Source: Pseudomonas sivasensis (lineage in GTDB: Bacteria > Pseudomonadota > Gammaproteobacteria > Pseudomonadales > Pseudomonadaceae). Taken from it: DNA of 64,000 bases. A program made the position numbers and the translations under genes. This document shows, piece after piece, positions 48,342 to 56,748 of the stretch. The notes beneath the pieces are model-generated. The model did no database searches. It saw only the letters and a list, made by a program, of their open reading frames with translations, and was not told where the DNA came from. The stretch covers positions 186,001 to 250,000 of the forward strand of contig NZ_JAAOWU010000001.1 of NCBI RefSeq assembly GCF_013778505.1, in the 5' to 3' direction. The stretch's first letter is position 1; each line of letters begins with the position of its first letter.

Positions 48342-49465
48342 CGGGTTTCGCTTATCGCAGCAGCCATGGCAGGGTCGGAACGGTCCGGTCGAATAAACAG
48401 TTTTACAAGCTTGAGCAGGCCATTGACCAGCCGGTTGCGGTGGCGGAAAAACACACTGTTGCCCTGGAACTCACAGCCCAGGCGCAGCTTACTGGCATAC
48501 CCGGCCTGCCCGCACTCGTACACCGCAATATTGTGCTCAATACAATAGTCGACGTTGGTCAGCCAGCTACGGAAATACAGGTTGTAGTCGCGGGTGAAGT
48601 TCACGTCATGCCCGAAGAACTTGTCCACCAGCCGATGCTCATCCACCAGCATCAGGTTGAACGCCACCAACTGCTCGTCCACCCAGTAAAGCGCACACAC
48701 CGCGCGTGACTCAAGGCGTTCAAGCACACCGGTGAAGTAGCCCGCAGGCAGGCGTTCGAATTGCAGCTCGGCGCGGGTGAGTGTGGCTTCGTAAAGGCGC
48801 ATGACCTCAGGCAGTACATCGTCGATGTTGCGCCGCCACTCCACCCGTGGCCCCGGTGCGCGCAGTTTGCGACGCAGATCCTTGCGCGTGGATTTGCCCA
48901 GAGAGCCCAGGTAGGCGTCCACTGAACCGTAGGGCAACGGCAACACACCGGTGGGCAGGCTCGGCATGGTCTGGAAACCGGCGGCGCGACAACTGTCGGC
49001 CCAGTGCGGATCGTTGCTCGGCGCGTCCTTGACCGCCACCAGGCCGATACCGAAGTCATCGGCGTCGTGGCGTGCGGCGTCCAGCACATGCTTGAGCAAC
49101 AACGGGCGGCGCGACTCGGGGACGTGGCGGGAAAATCCGGCATCACAGCGCTCGGCCACCGGCGAGCCGATGGCATAGAGGCCCAATGTCAAAACCCCCG
49201 GCCACCGTCGCTCAAGGCGTTCGGTGAAACGCTTGCCGACGCCTGAAACCGTGGTGTCGAGGCGGTAATGGGTGATGAACGCGGGGGCGACTGCCACCAG
49301 GGTTCCGTCTTCGTAGACCGCAAGGTAGCGCCACTGGAAATCATCGAGGGCCGCGTTTTCCACGGCGACGTAATAGTCCCAGTCTTCCAGGGCACCGGGG
49401 AAGCAATCGTTCCACGCACTGCGCTGGAGGGCCCGGATGGTGGGGAAGGCTTGGGTGGTGATCAC
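48338..49465 (-). CDS. FemAB/BioF2-like GNAT acyltransferase
   Basis: 375 residues. The C-terminal half carries a BioF2-like acetyltransferase fold: SLGKSTRKDLRRKLR, then ALYWVDEQLVAFNLMLVDEHRLVDKFFGHD and NIAVYECGQAGYASKLRLGCEF. Such proteins move acyl or aminoacyl groups onto amines. The N-terminal ~150 residues resemble the first GNAT-like lobe. Start ATG at 49465 lies inside a tandemly duplicated segment, and a second copy of the first ~14 codons is found near 49830. Substrate unknown; it may finish the product of the aminotransferase operon. Confidence 0.8.
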   Translation of the reverse strand: MITTQAFPTIRALQRSAWNDCFPGALEDWDYYVAVENAALDDFQWRYLAVYEDGTLVAVAPAFITHYRLDTTVSGVGKRFTERLERRWPGVLTLGLYAIGSPVAERCDAGFSRHVPESRRPLLLKHVLDAARHDADDFGIGLVAVKDAPSNDPHWADSCRAAGFQTMPSLPTGVLPLPYGSVDAYLGSLGKSTRKDLRRKLRAPGPRVEWRRNIDDVLPEVMRLYEATLTRAELQFERLPAGYFTGVLERLESRAVCALYWVDEQLVAFNLMLVDEHRLVDKFFGHDVNFTRDYNLYFRSWLTNVDYCIEHNIAVYECGQAGYASKLRLGCEFQGNSVFFRHRNRLVNGLLKLVKLFIRPDRSDPAMAAAISETR

Positions 49466-50160
49466 ATCGTTTCCATATTCAGGGCCTGGGACCGGCGATT
49501 TTTTGTGGTGAATGGGGCTATCTGTGATGAAAGGTTTTTTGTAGTGAATGGTACTTTTTGTGGTGAGCAGTACTTTTTGTGGTGAGCGGTACTTTTTGTG
49601 GTGAATGGCACCTTTTGTGGTGAGCGGTACTTTTTGTGGTGAGCGGGCTTGCCCCGCGCTGGGCTGCGAAGCAGCCCCACTCCAGGCAACGAGTTTCTCC
49701 AGCTAGACCGCAATGGCCGGTTTTGGGGCGGCTTCGCCACCCAGCGCAGGACAAGCCTGCTCACCACTAGAGCCCTGCATACCACAACACTCTGGAGGGT
49801 CCGGATGGTGGGGAAGGCTTGGGTGGTGATCACATCGTTTCCATATTCAGGGCCTGGGGCCGGCGATTTTTTGAGGTGAATGGGGCTATCTGTGATGAAA
49901 GGTTTTTTGTAGTGAGTGGTACTTTTTGTGGTGAATGGCACCTTTTGTGGTGAGCGGTACTTTTTGTGGTGAACGGCACCTTTTGTGGTGAGCGGTACTT
50001 TTTGTGGTGAGCGGGCTTGCCCCGCGCTGGGCTGCGAAGCAGCCCCACTCCAGGCAACGAGTTTCTCCAGCTAGACCGCAATGGCAGGTTTTGGGGCGGC
50101 TTCGCCCCCCAGCGCAGGGCAAGCCTGCTCACCACTGGAGCCCTGCACATCACAACCCCT
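49424..50160. repeat. 368-bp tandem duplication packed with 18-20 bp repeats
   Basis: Bases 49424-49791 recur at 49792-50160 with a constant offset of 368. Each copy holds (a) the 5' end of the acyltransferase gene, (b) about eight units of the type TTTTTGTGGTGAGCGGTAC with variants GAATGGCACC and GAATGGTAC, (c) a GCGGGCTTGCCCCGCGCTGGGCTGCGAAGCAGCCCC palindrome and (d) a CTCACCAC tail. The copies differ by few substitutions and some unit exchanges, so the duplication is recent. Long frames across it are low-complexity and not real genes. Confidence 0.92.
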
Positions 50161-51057
50161 CTGCTCACCACTACAGCCCTGCCCACCACAAAACCCCTGC
50201 TCAGCAAACACTGAGCCGGAGCCCGCTGCAGATGTATGCCGCTCGATGAACGCAGCACTCAACTCAATCACCCGCCGGTATTGCAGGTCGACGGTGATCA
50301 TGTGGTAGCAGTTATCCAGCAGAATCTTGGTCACTGGGCCGCCAAGGTGGCGCTCTACATAGTCGGCGTTCCAGCGGCTGGTGATGTCGTCCTCGATGGA
50401 GTGCAGCACCAGCGCCGGCACGTTGATCCGGGGCATGCGTTTTTTGACCACTGCGTTCATCCAATGCAACTCGCGCACGGTGACGCCTTCCATGGTCAAC
50501 AACCCCGCTTCGCTACTCTCGCCCTCTTTCATCTGGCGTTCGACAATCGCCCGCAGGCGCTCATTCTTGATGCCGTAGGGCGGTTTCTCAGTGAAGCGAA
50601 ACAGACGCACACCAAAGGGAATCCGGATCAGCAACGGCGTGATGAACGCCATTTTGTTGATGCTCCAACCGTCGTACTTCAAGGTGGTCGAGTACATCAG
50701 CAGCCCGGCGACCTGCCCCGGGTGTTCCGAGGCCACGTACATCGACATCACCGCGCCCATGGACAAACCGCCAACGAACACCTGTGCGTGGCGCCGCTTG
50801 ATCTGTACGAAGGTCTTGCGCACGCCTTCATACCAGTCGCGCCAGCCGGTGGCCTGCAGGTCGCTGTTATCGCCGCAGTGTCCCGCCAGCGTCGGCACGT
50901 ACACCGTGCAATTGCCGGCCTTGGCCAGGCCTTTAGCGACCTGGCGCAATTCAGTCGGAGTGCCGGTCAGGCCGTGGATCAACAGGATCCCGACCGGACC
51001 ATCACCGAGAACGAATCCGGCATCACCTTCACCGAGGTCGATCTCTGCACTGTTCAC
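50071..51057 (-). CDS. Alpha/beta hydrolase (carboxylesterase type), C-terminus in repeat DNA
   Basis: 328 residues. Oxyanion motif LLIHGLTGTP (about residues 25-34), nucleophile Ser99 in GGLSMG, Asp in LHSIEDD and His in NCYHMI. It resembles Est30-type carboxylesterases, which also act as thioesterases or lactone hydrolases. The catalytic domain ends near FIERHT; the last ~50 residues are Cys/Gly-rich and are translated from the repeat array, so the tail is probably not functional. The start overlaps the aminotransferase stop (ATGA). Confidence 0.85.
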   Translation of the reverse strand: MNSAEIDLGEGDAGFVLGDGPVGILLIHGLTGTPTELRQVAKGLAKAGNCTVYVPTLAGHCGDNSDLQATGWRDWYEGVRKTFVQIKRRHAQVFVGGLSMGAVMSMYVASEHPGQVAGLLMYSTTLKYDGWSINKMAFITPLLIRIPFGVRLFRFTEKPPYGIKNERLRAIVERQMKEGESSEAGLLTMEGVTVRELHWMNAVVKKRMPRINVPALVLHSIEDDITSRWNADYVERHLGGPVTKILLDNCYHMITVDLQYRRVIELSAAFIERHTSAAGSGSVFAEQGFCGGQGCSGEQRGCDVQGSSGEQACPALGGEAAPKPAIAV

Positions 51058-52448
51058 CGATTGGTCGCTCGCACCAGCAACTGCTCAAGCAGCTTCAGGC
51101 CCAGTTCGATTTCCGGGTAGCTGATTTCCAGGGACGGTGCCAGGGTGATCACGTTCTTGTAGTAACCGCCCACATCGAGGATCAGGCCGAGTTTCTGGCC
51201 ATCCACCACCATGTCGCCCTTCATGCCTTCTTCAACCATGTAATCCAGGGTCGCCTTGTCCGGGGTGAAGCCATCCGGTCCGCAGATTTCGCAGCGCAAC
51301 GCCAGGCCCAGACCGTCGACGTCGCCGATGATCGGGAAACGTTTCTGCAGGTCCTGCAGGCCTTCGAGGAAGAACTTGCCCTTGGCCATGACCATCGCGC
51401 CGTAGTCGACTTCGTTGGTCATCTTGAACATCTCCAGGCCCACCGCCGTGCCCAACGGGTTGGAGGCGAAAGTGGAGTGGGTGGAACCCGGCGGGAAGAT
51501 CTTCGGGTTGATCAACTCTTCACGGGCCCAGATACCGCCCAGTGGGTTAAGGCCGTTGGTCAGCGCCTTGCCGAACACGATCACATCCGGCTGCACGTCG
51601 AAGTGTTCGATCGACCACAACTTGCCGGTGCGGTAGAAGCCCATCTGGATTTCGTCGGACACCATCAAGATGCCGTGCTGGTCCAGCACGTGCTTGAGTT
51701 CGCGGTAGAAGTTCATCGGCGGGATCACGTAGCCGCCGGTGCCCTGGATCGGCTCGACGTAGAACGCGGCGTATTCACTCTGGCCGACTTTCGGGTCCCA
51801 CACGCCGTTGTATTCGGTCTCGAACAGGCGGGCAAATTGCTGCACGCAGTGGCTGCCGTACTCTTCCTTGGTCATCCCTTTGGGGCCCCGGAAGTGGTAC
51901 GGGAACGGGATGAACTGCGCGCGTTCACCGAAGTGGCCGTAGCGGCGGCGGTAGCGGTAGCTGGAGGTGATCGACGAGGCGCCGAGGGTACGCCCGTGGT
52001 AGCCGCCTTCGAAGGCGAACATCAAGCTTTTGCCGTTGGTGGCGTTACGCACCACTTTCAGGGAGTCTTCAATCGACTGCGAGCCGCCGACGTTGAAGTG
52101 CACGCGACCGTCGAGGCCGAATTTCTTCTTGGCGTCCACCGCGATCATTTCCGACAGCTCGATCTTGCCTTTGTGCAGGTACTGGCTGGCGATTTGCGGC
52201 AGGGTGTCGATCTGCTGTTTCAGCGCATTGTTCAAGCGCGGGTTGGCGTAGCCGAAGTTGACCGCGGAGTACCACATTTGCAGGTCGAGGTAGGCCTGGT
52301 CTTCGGTGTCCCACACATAGGAGCCTTCGCAGCGGCTGAAAATACGCGGCGGTTCGATGTAGTGAACGGTGTCGCCGTAGGAGCAGTACTTGGCTTCTTT
52401 ATCCAGGAGGACCTGGTCTTCGGCGGTAGCGATGCGGATATCAGACAT
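51054..52448 (-). CDS. Class III PLP-dependent aminotransferase
   Basis: 464 residues. PLP Lys is K294 in VFGKALTNG, the Asp that holds the ring nitrogen is in MVSDEIQMG, and the EGGYHGRTLG loop marks subgroup II. Members transfer omega-amino groups or act as phospholyases on amino phosphates; the adjacent HAD phosphatase makes a phosphorylated intermediate plausible. It overlaps the HAD gene by 8 bases. Confidence 0.9.
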   Translation of the reverse strand: MSDIRIATAEDQVLLDKEAKYCSYGDTVHYIEPPRIFSRCEGSYVWDTEDQAYLDLQMWYSAVNFGYANPRLNNALKQQIDTLPQIASQYLHKGKIELSEMIAVDAKKKFGLDGRVHFNVGGSQSIEDSLKVVRNATNGKSLMFAFEGGYHGRTLGASSITSSYRYRRRYGHFGERAQFIPFPYHFRGPKGMTKEEYGSHCVQQFARLFETEYNGVWDPKVGQSEYAAFYVEPIQGTGGYVIPPMNFYRELKHVLDQHGILMVSDEIQMGFYRTGKLWSIEHFDVQPDVIVFGKALTNGLNPLGGIWAREELINPKIFPPGSTHSTFASNPLGTAVGLEMFKMTNEVDYGAMVMAKGKFFLEGLQDLQKRFPIIGDVDGLGLALRCEICGPDGFTPDKATLDYMVEEGMKGDMVVDGQKLGLILDVGGYYKNVITLAPSLEISYPEIELGLKLLEQLLVRATNR

Positions 52449-53139
52449 GGTGGAAAATTTCCTGAGTGTCGGCAGTGAAGGAGGTAGCGTTGGCGGCGAT
52501 GCCCAGAGGCAGTCGGGCCAGCAACGCAGGCACTTCGGCGAAGGTGTCGAAGCGCGCGTGAGGGATGTTGTTGGCCTCGCAGTACTGGGCGAGGCTGCCT
52601 TTGGCGAACACGAAGTCGGCGGTGGACGCCACGCACATGTCGGACTTGCCGTCGCCGATCACCAGCACGCGCTTGTTGCGCGGTGTGGATTTGCACTTGC
52701 AGTTGCCGGACGCGGCGCGGCAGGCATCGCTGGAATAGGGGAAGTCAATGCGCCAACTGTTCTGGTCGACCTGGCGCAGGCGGTTAGCGAGGATCGGCAG
52801 CAAGGTCACGTAGTTGCGCGACAGGATCCGCGCAATGCCTTGTTCGATGCCGTCGCTGACCACCTCAATGGACGCGCCCAGGCCGATCACGTGATCGACG
52901 AAATCCGGGAAATCCGGGTCGATCTCAACGCTGTCGAAGTACGCCAGCAATTCGCTGGGGGTGGCCTTGATCAACGCCAGTTGGCGGCTCAGGCATTCGC
53001 GTGAACCGATATGCCCGTCCAGCCATTGCTGCTCGATGGTTTCCCATTCGGGGCCGGCGAAGCGTTGGAGGACGTTGTCGATGACATCGGTGGGGGTGAT
53101 GGTCCCGTCGAAGTCGCACACGATATGCCAATCAATCAT
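52441..53139 (-). CDS. HAD-IB phosphatase (MtnX-like)
   Basis: 232 residues from the ATG at 53139 (MIDWHIVCDFDGTIT). Catalytic D9 and D11 in CDFDGT, motif II Ser in EVVSDG, motif IV GDGKSDMCVA. A Cys-containing insertion (NCKCKS) is typical of the MtnX-like group, which dephosphorylates keto- or hydroxy-acid phosphates. First gene of the operon, 38 bases after the predicted sigma-54 start. Confidence 0.88.
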   Translation of the reverse strand: MIDWHIVCDFDGTITPTDVIDNVLQRFAGPEWETIEQQWLDGHIGSRECLSRQLALIKATPSELLAYFDSVEIDPDFPDFVDHVIGLGASIEVVSDGIEQGIARILSRNYVTLLPILANRLRQVDQNSWRIDFPYSSDACRAASGNCKCKSTPRNKRVLVIGDGKSDMCVASTADFVFAKGSLAQYCEANNIPHARFDTFAEVPALLARLPLGIAANATSFTADTQEIFHHV

Positions 53140-53186
53140 TGTGGTTACCTTGATGGAGTGCGCTGTCTGCGCTTTCATCAGAGCTA

Positions 53187-53204
53187 GAGCAGGGAGTGTG
53201 CCAA
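53187..53204 (-). promoter_or_regulatory. Sigma-54 promoter of the HAD-aminotransferase operon
   Basis: On the minus strand TTGGCACACTCCCTGCTC carries TGGCAC and TGCT with GG and GC separated by exactly ten bases. It lies about 50-65 bp before the HAD start, in the only intergenic gap in front of the operon. Confidence 0.78.
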
Positions 53205-53267
53205 TTGGTTAAAGCCCCGCAGGGCTGGGGGTTTAACGGGTGTAAGCGGGGAATTTGTGTCGTGAGA

Positions 53268-53293
53268 GCTACAATTTTTGTAGCTTGCTACAA
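53268..53293. promoter_or_regulatory. Triple alternating half-sites upstream of the sigma-54 promoter
   Basis: GCTACAA-TTT-TTGTAGC-TT-GCTACAA: three half-sites forming two overlapping perfect dyads (53268-53284 and 53278-53293). They are about 65-105 bp upstream of the GG box, as expected for an NtrC-type activator. They also lie 73 bp before the divergent MipA/OmpV gene. Confidence 0.75.
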
Positions 53294-53365
53294 ACAAGAT
53301 GAGTGCTTGCATGGGGGCGATGGTTTGCGCGTTCATGCGCGTGTATTCACTTAGGAACTGTGACC

Positions 53366-54121
53366 ATGTTGAGGATCACATGCGCGGCGTTCGCCGGTTT
53401 ACTGAGCCTCGCCGCCCAGGCCGAAGGCATCAGCGGTGACGTCGGCGCAGGCGTCAGCTACCAACCCCACGATCCGACCGGCAGCCGCTACGAAACCCGG
53501 CCCGTGCCCTATCTCGACCTGGACTGGGGCAACGTGAGCCTGAGCACCGACGACGGGCTGAGATGGAGCGCGCTGAACACACAGGGTTTAAGTGCCGGTC
53601 CGTATATCAATTACTTGCAGGGGCGCACCTCCAACGGTTCGCTGCAGGGGATGCGCAATGTGTCGGACATGGCCGAGGTCGGGGGTTTTATCCAGTACGC
53701 GCCGGCTGACTTCTGGCGGGTTTACGCCCAGTTGGGCCAGGCCGTCGGTGGCGGGCACTCCCAGAGCGGCGCGCTGGGCAAGGTCGGCGGTGAGCTCGGT
53801 TACCCGCTAGGCGGTGGAATCATCGGCAGCAGCGGCCTGGTGGCGCATTTCGCCGATGCACGCCAGACCCAGACGTTTTTCGGGGTGGATGATAACGAAG
53901 CGGCGGCCACAGGCTTCAAGGCCTACAACGCCAGTGGCGGCTTCCAGAACGTAACCCTGAGCCAGAGTTTCCAATTCCCCCTTGCGCCCAATTGGTCACT
54001 GCTGACCAGCGCAAGTTGGGTGCACCTGGTGGGCTCGGCGGCCAACAGCAGCATCGTCAAGCAGACCGGCGACGTGAACCAGGGCCAGGTACAGACGGCG
54101 ATCAGCTACACGTTCGATTGA
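53366..54121 (+). CDS. MipA/OmpV-family outer membrane protein
   Basis: 251 residues from the ATG at 53366. Signal peptide ends AQA (about residue 19). The mature part is rich in alternating beta strands and ends with an aromatic residue motif AISYTFD, as outer membrane beta barrels do. MipA/OmpV proteins are scaffolds or porin-like pores. Divergent from the HAD operon, with the dyads between them. Confidence 0.85.
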   Translation: MLRITCAAFAGLLSLAAQAEGISGDVGAGVSYQPHDPTGSRYETRPVPYLDLDWGNVSLSTDDGLRWSALNTQGLSAGPYINYLQGRTSNGSLQGMRNVSDMAEVGGFIQYAPADFWRVYAQLGQAVGGGHSQSGALGKVGGELGYPLGGGIIGSSGLVAHFADARQTQTFFGVDDNEAAATGFKAYNASGGFQNVTLSQSFQFPLAPNWSLLTSASWVHLVGSAANSSIVKQTGDVNQGQVQTAISYTFD

Positions 54122-54129
54122 TCACTTCG

Positions 54130-54170
54130 GCCCCATGTGAGAGGGACTTGCCCCTCCCACATGGGGCCGC
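54130..54170. repeat. Single REP hairpin
   Basis: GGCCCCATGTGAGAGGGACTTGCCCCTCCCACATGGGGCC: one long hairpin between converging genes, also able to act as terminator. Confidence 0.8.
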
Positions 54171-54173
54171 ATT

Positions 54174-54566
54174 TCAGTTTTCTTCGCCTTCGGCCAGCAG
54201 CGCTATCCCACCGATAATCACCGCCACGCCTACCCAGTGCAGCGGGCTGATATGTTCCCCCAGCCCCAGCCACGACCCCAGTAGCACCACCACAAACACC
54301 AGTGAACTGAGCGGAAACGCCAAGGACAAACTGCTGCGCCGCAGGATCAGCATCCACACGAAAAACGCGCCGATGTAGCAGGCAATCGCTGCGAGGATCC
54401 CAGGGTTACGCGCCACGTCGGCCAGCCACTGCCAGTTGAAATCCATTTGCCCCAACTGGTCACCGGCGACTTTGGTAAATAACTGCCCGGCGCTCTCGGT
54501 GCAGATCAGTAAGGCCCATAGCACCACGGTGCCAAAACGCCCATGCAACCACGCGTGCGAATTCAT
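54174..54566 (-). CDS. Half-size EamA/SMR-like transporter subunit B
   Basis: 130 residues from the ATG at 54566, with four hydrophobic helices. The pattern (TESAGQLFTKVAGD; SLAFPLSSLVFVVVLLGSWLGLGE; WVGVAVIIGGIALL) is that of single EamA repeats such as ArnE/ArnF. Coupled by ATGA to the next subunit; the pair probably forms a heterodimer in the inner membrane. Substrate unknown. Confidence 0.85.
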   Translation of the reverse strand: MNSHAWLHGRFGTVVLWALLICTESAGQLFTKVAGDQLGQMDFNWQWLADVARNPGILAAIACYIGAFFVWMLILRRSSLSLAFPLSSLVFVVVLLGSWLGLGEHISPLHWVGVAVIIGGIALLAEGEEN

Positions 54567-54943
54567 GCCTGACTCCCTGCAATCGCCACCAACATCACCC
54601 CCAAGGTAATCACCAGCGTGCCCAGCCAACGGCGGCGGCTGACGGTTTCGCCCAGCACCACTTTGCCCGCCAGCACCACCCCGCAATACGCCAGCGCAGC
54701 GGCTGGAAACAACAGGCTCAACGGCGCGCGGGACAAGGCTTCCAGCCAGATAAAAAACTCAATGACGTAGGCCCCGATCCCCGTCCACAGCAACGGCGCA
54801 TTAAACACCTGGCCCCAGAACGCGTTCAGGCGAAAGCCACCTTCCAGCTCCGGCAAACGGTCCAGGCCGAGCTTGAAACACAACTGGCCGATCACATCGA
54901 GCACGATGGAAAACGCCACCAGCAACACCACGGTCAACGTCAC
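54563..54943 (-). CDS. Half-size EamA/SMR-like transporter subunit A
   Basis: 126 residues, four helices (about 1-20, 45-63, 70-90, 100-122). Similar repeat pattern to subunit B (VLDVIGQLCFKLGLD; SLLFPAAALAYCGVVLAGKVVLGE). Its ATG overlaps the stop of the arginase-fold gene, so the three are one operon. Confidence 0.85.
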   Translation of the reverse strand: MTLTVVLLVAFSIVLDVIGQLCFKLGLDRLPELEGGFRLNAFWGQVFNAPLLWTGIGAYVIEFFIWLEALSRAPLSLLFPAAALAYCGVVLAGKVVLGETVSRRRWLGTLVITLGVMLVAIAGSQA

Positions 54944-55860
54944 GGGAACAGCTCCTCAAACAGGTCGATCAGGGCCTCATTGGTGGCGGCGTTGCGCTGC
55001 AAATCCTCGGGGCTCCAACGCTCCGCTGGAGGCTGGTCAGACTTGGCTTCCCAGCGCTTGAAAGCATTGCTGAAGGCCGGTGTAGCGAACTCGCCGCACA
55101 CGTCGATACCGATGATTCGCTTGCGTGCCGCCAGCGCGCGCAAGGCTTGCAGCAAGTGGGTCAGGCGCATGCCGCCCTGGTCCCAGTTAGTCGCCGCGTC
55201 TTCGCTGGCGAGCACGTCTTTGTCGACGGTAATCCAGATCGCGTCAGTGGGCAGGCTGCTGATCATCTGCTCCAGGAACGCGGCCCAATCCAGCTCAGCA
55301 AGGTTGCGCCAGTGCAGGTGGTTTTCCTGCTGTTGGTGACCGGCGCCATCGCCGACCCTGCCCCACACTTTCGACGGCGGGTGTTGCCACGGGAACAGCT
55401 GCAAATGCCCGCGCTTGAGCGCACCAAGGTTGCCGCCGCGCAGCTGCGGGTTGTGCAGGTCATCGCTGCACGGGCCGAGGGTGACGATGCGTTTGATCGC
55501 CGGCATCTTCAGCGCGCTGTTGACCCACGAACCGCAGTGGCGCTTGGGCGCAAAGCGCACCCAATCGGGATGGTTGTCGAAGTGGATCAGGCTGATGGGT
55601 TCTTTGAGATCGGCAAGGAATGCTGGCGTGAGGTGGTGATAATCGCCGGAGCCGACAAATAGGATTTCCGGTCGCGCATCCGTGGGCCGTGGCCGTTGGG
55701 CCAGGCGTTCGGCGAAGCGTTTCCAGGTTTTTTCGGTGGACCACAGGCGCAACTTCGGGCCCAGGTCGAGCAGGTCGATGCGCGTGGCACGGCCACTGGC
55801 CAAACGCCGGGCAATCGGTGCCTGACCGGTGAGGCTGTGGTCGAGGTCAAGAATGTTCAA
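54940..55860 (-). CDS. Arginase/deacetylase-fold (ureohydrolase-like) enzyme
   Basis: 306 residues. Metal-binding pattern of ureohydrolases: GSGDYHH (residues 70-76, for GGDH), HFDNHPD (93-99, for DAHxD) and TVDKD (211-215, for S-x-D-x-D). It is shorter in motif similarity than true arginase or agmatinase and its substrate is open; an amidine or guanidino compound is likely. It leads an operon with two EamA half-transporters that could export or import the substrate or product. Confidence 0.82.
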   Translation of the reverse strand: MNILDLDHSLTGQAPIARRLASGRATRIDLLDLGPKLRLWSTEKTWKRFAERLAQRPRPTDARPEILFVGSGDYHHLTPAFLADLKEPISLIHFDNHPDWVRFAPKRHCGSWVNSALKMPAIKRIVTLGPCSDDLHNPQLRGGNLGALKRGHLQLFPWQHPPSKVWGRVGDGAGHQQQENHLHWRNLAELDWAAFLEQMISSLPTDAIWITVDKDVLASEDAATNWDQGGMRLTHLLQALRALAARKRIIGIDVCGEFATPAFSNAFKRWEAKSDQPPAERWSPEDLQRNAATNEALIDLFEELFP

Positions 55861-55938
55861 GGTAATGTTTCCCCTATGGCTTTAGGGGGTCAATGCAAGG
55901 GGCGGGCCAGCGAGATATTCAGATTCACACAGAATCTC

Positions 55939-56032
55939 ATGTGGGAGGGGGCTTGCTCCCGATAGCAGTGGTTCAGTCAATACAGGTGTTGACTGACACT
56001 CAGCTATCGGGAGCAAGCCCCCTCCCACATGG
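55939..56032. repeat. REP doublet (REPIN)
   Basis: ATGTGGGAGGGGGCTTGCTCCCGATAG and the inverted CTATCGGGAGCAAGCCCCCTCCCACAT, 40 bp apart, between the arginase-like and FrnE genes. Confidence 0.92.
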
Positions 56033-56040
56033 GAACACGG

Positions 56041-56694
56041 TCAGGCTCGGGCTTCGTTGATGATCTGGCGAATCGCGCCCACAAAGGCTTCCGCCGGCTG
56101 GCCACCGCTGACGGCGTACTGGTCGTTGAACACGATGGTCGGCACCGACGTCACGCCACGGGAGGTCCACAACTGCTCTTGTTCACGGACTTCGGCGGCG
56201 TACTCGTCGGAGGCGAGAATCTCGGCGGCGCGCTTGATATCCAGGCCGACGCTCTCAGCAATAATCGCCAGGGTGGCGTGGTCGGACGGGTCTTGGCCAT
56301 CGGTGAAATAGGCCTTGAACAACGCTTCCTTGAGGTTGTACTGCAAACCTTCAAGGCCAGCCCAATGCAACAGGCGGTGGGCATCGAAGGTGTTGTAGAT
56401 ACGGCTCTGGCCATCGGTGCGGAAGGCAAAGCCCAACTCGGCGCCCATGTCGCGGATACGCGCACGGTTGGCCTGGGACTCTTCGGCGGTCGAGCCGTAT
56501 TTTTCAGTGATGTGTTCGACGATGTTCTGACCCATGGCGGGCATGTTCGGGTTCAGTTCGAACGGTTGGAAATGAATCTCGGCCTGCACCTCGGTGCCCA
56601 GTTGGTCGAGGGCCTCAGTCAGGCCGCGCAGGCCGATGATGCACCAGGGGCAGGACACGTCGCTGACGAAATCGATTTTCAGGGGAGTACTCAT
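56041..56694 (-). CDS. FrnE-like DsbA-family oxidoreductase
   Basis: 217 residues from the ATG at 56694 (MSTPLKIDFVSD). Active site C15-PW-C18 and the cis-Pro loop TSVPTIVF of a thioredoxin fold with helical insertion. No signal peptide, so it is a cytoplasmic FrnE/2-hydroxychromene isomerase-type protein rather than periplasmic DsbA. Single gene. Confidence 0.92.
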   Translation of the reverse strand: MSTPLKIDFVSDVSCPWCIIGLRGLTEALDQLGTEVQAEIHFQPFELNPNMPAMGQNIVEHITEKYGSTAEESQANRARIRDMGAELGFAFRTDGQSRIYNTFDAHRLLHWAGLEGLQYNLKEALFKAYFTDGQDPSDHATLAIIAESVGLDIKRAAEILASDEYAAEVREQEQLWTSRGVTSVPTIVFNDQYAVSGGQPAEAFVGAIRQIINEARA

Positions 56695-56748
56695 GGTAGG
56701 CAACCTCGTTGGCAGTCATACGCCGCAAAGGTTGCACGATACACCACC

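Noticed and set aside
49462..50258. Minus-strand ORFs rich in HHKK, SPQK and TTKS repeats
   Set aside because: They only translate the 18-20 bp tandem repeats; the amino acid pattern is low-complexity and frame-independent.
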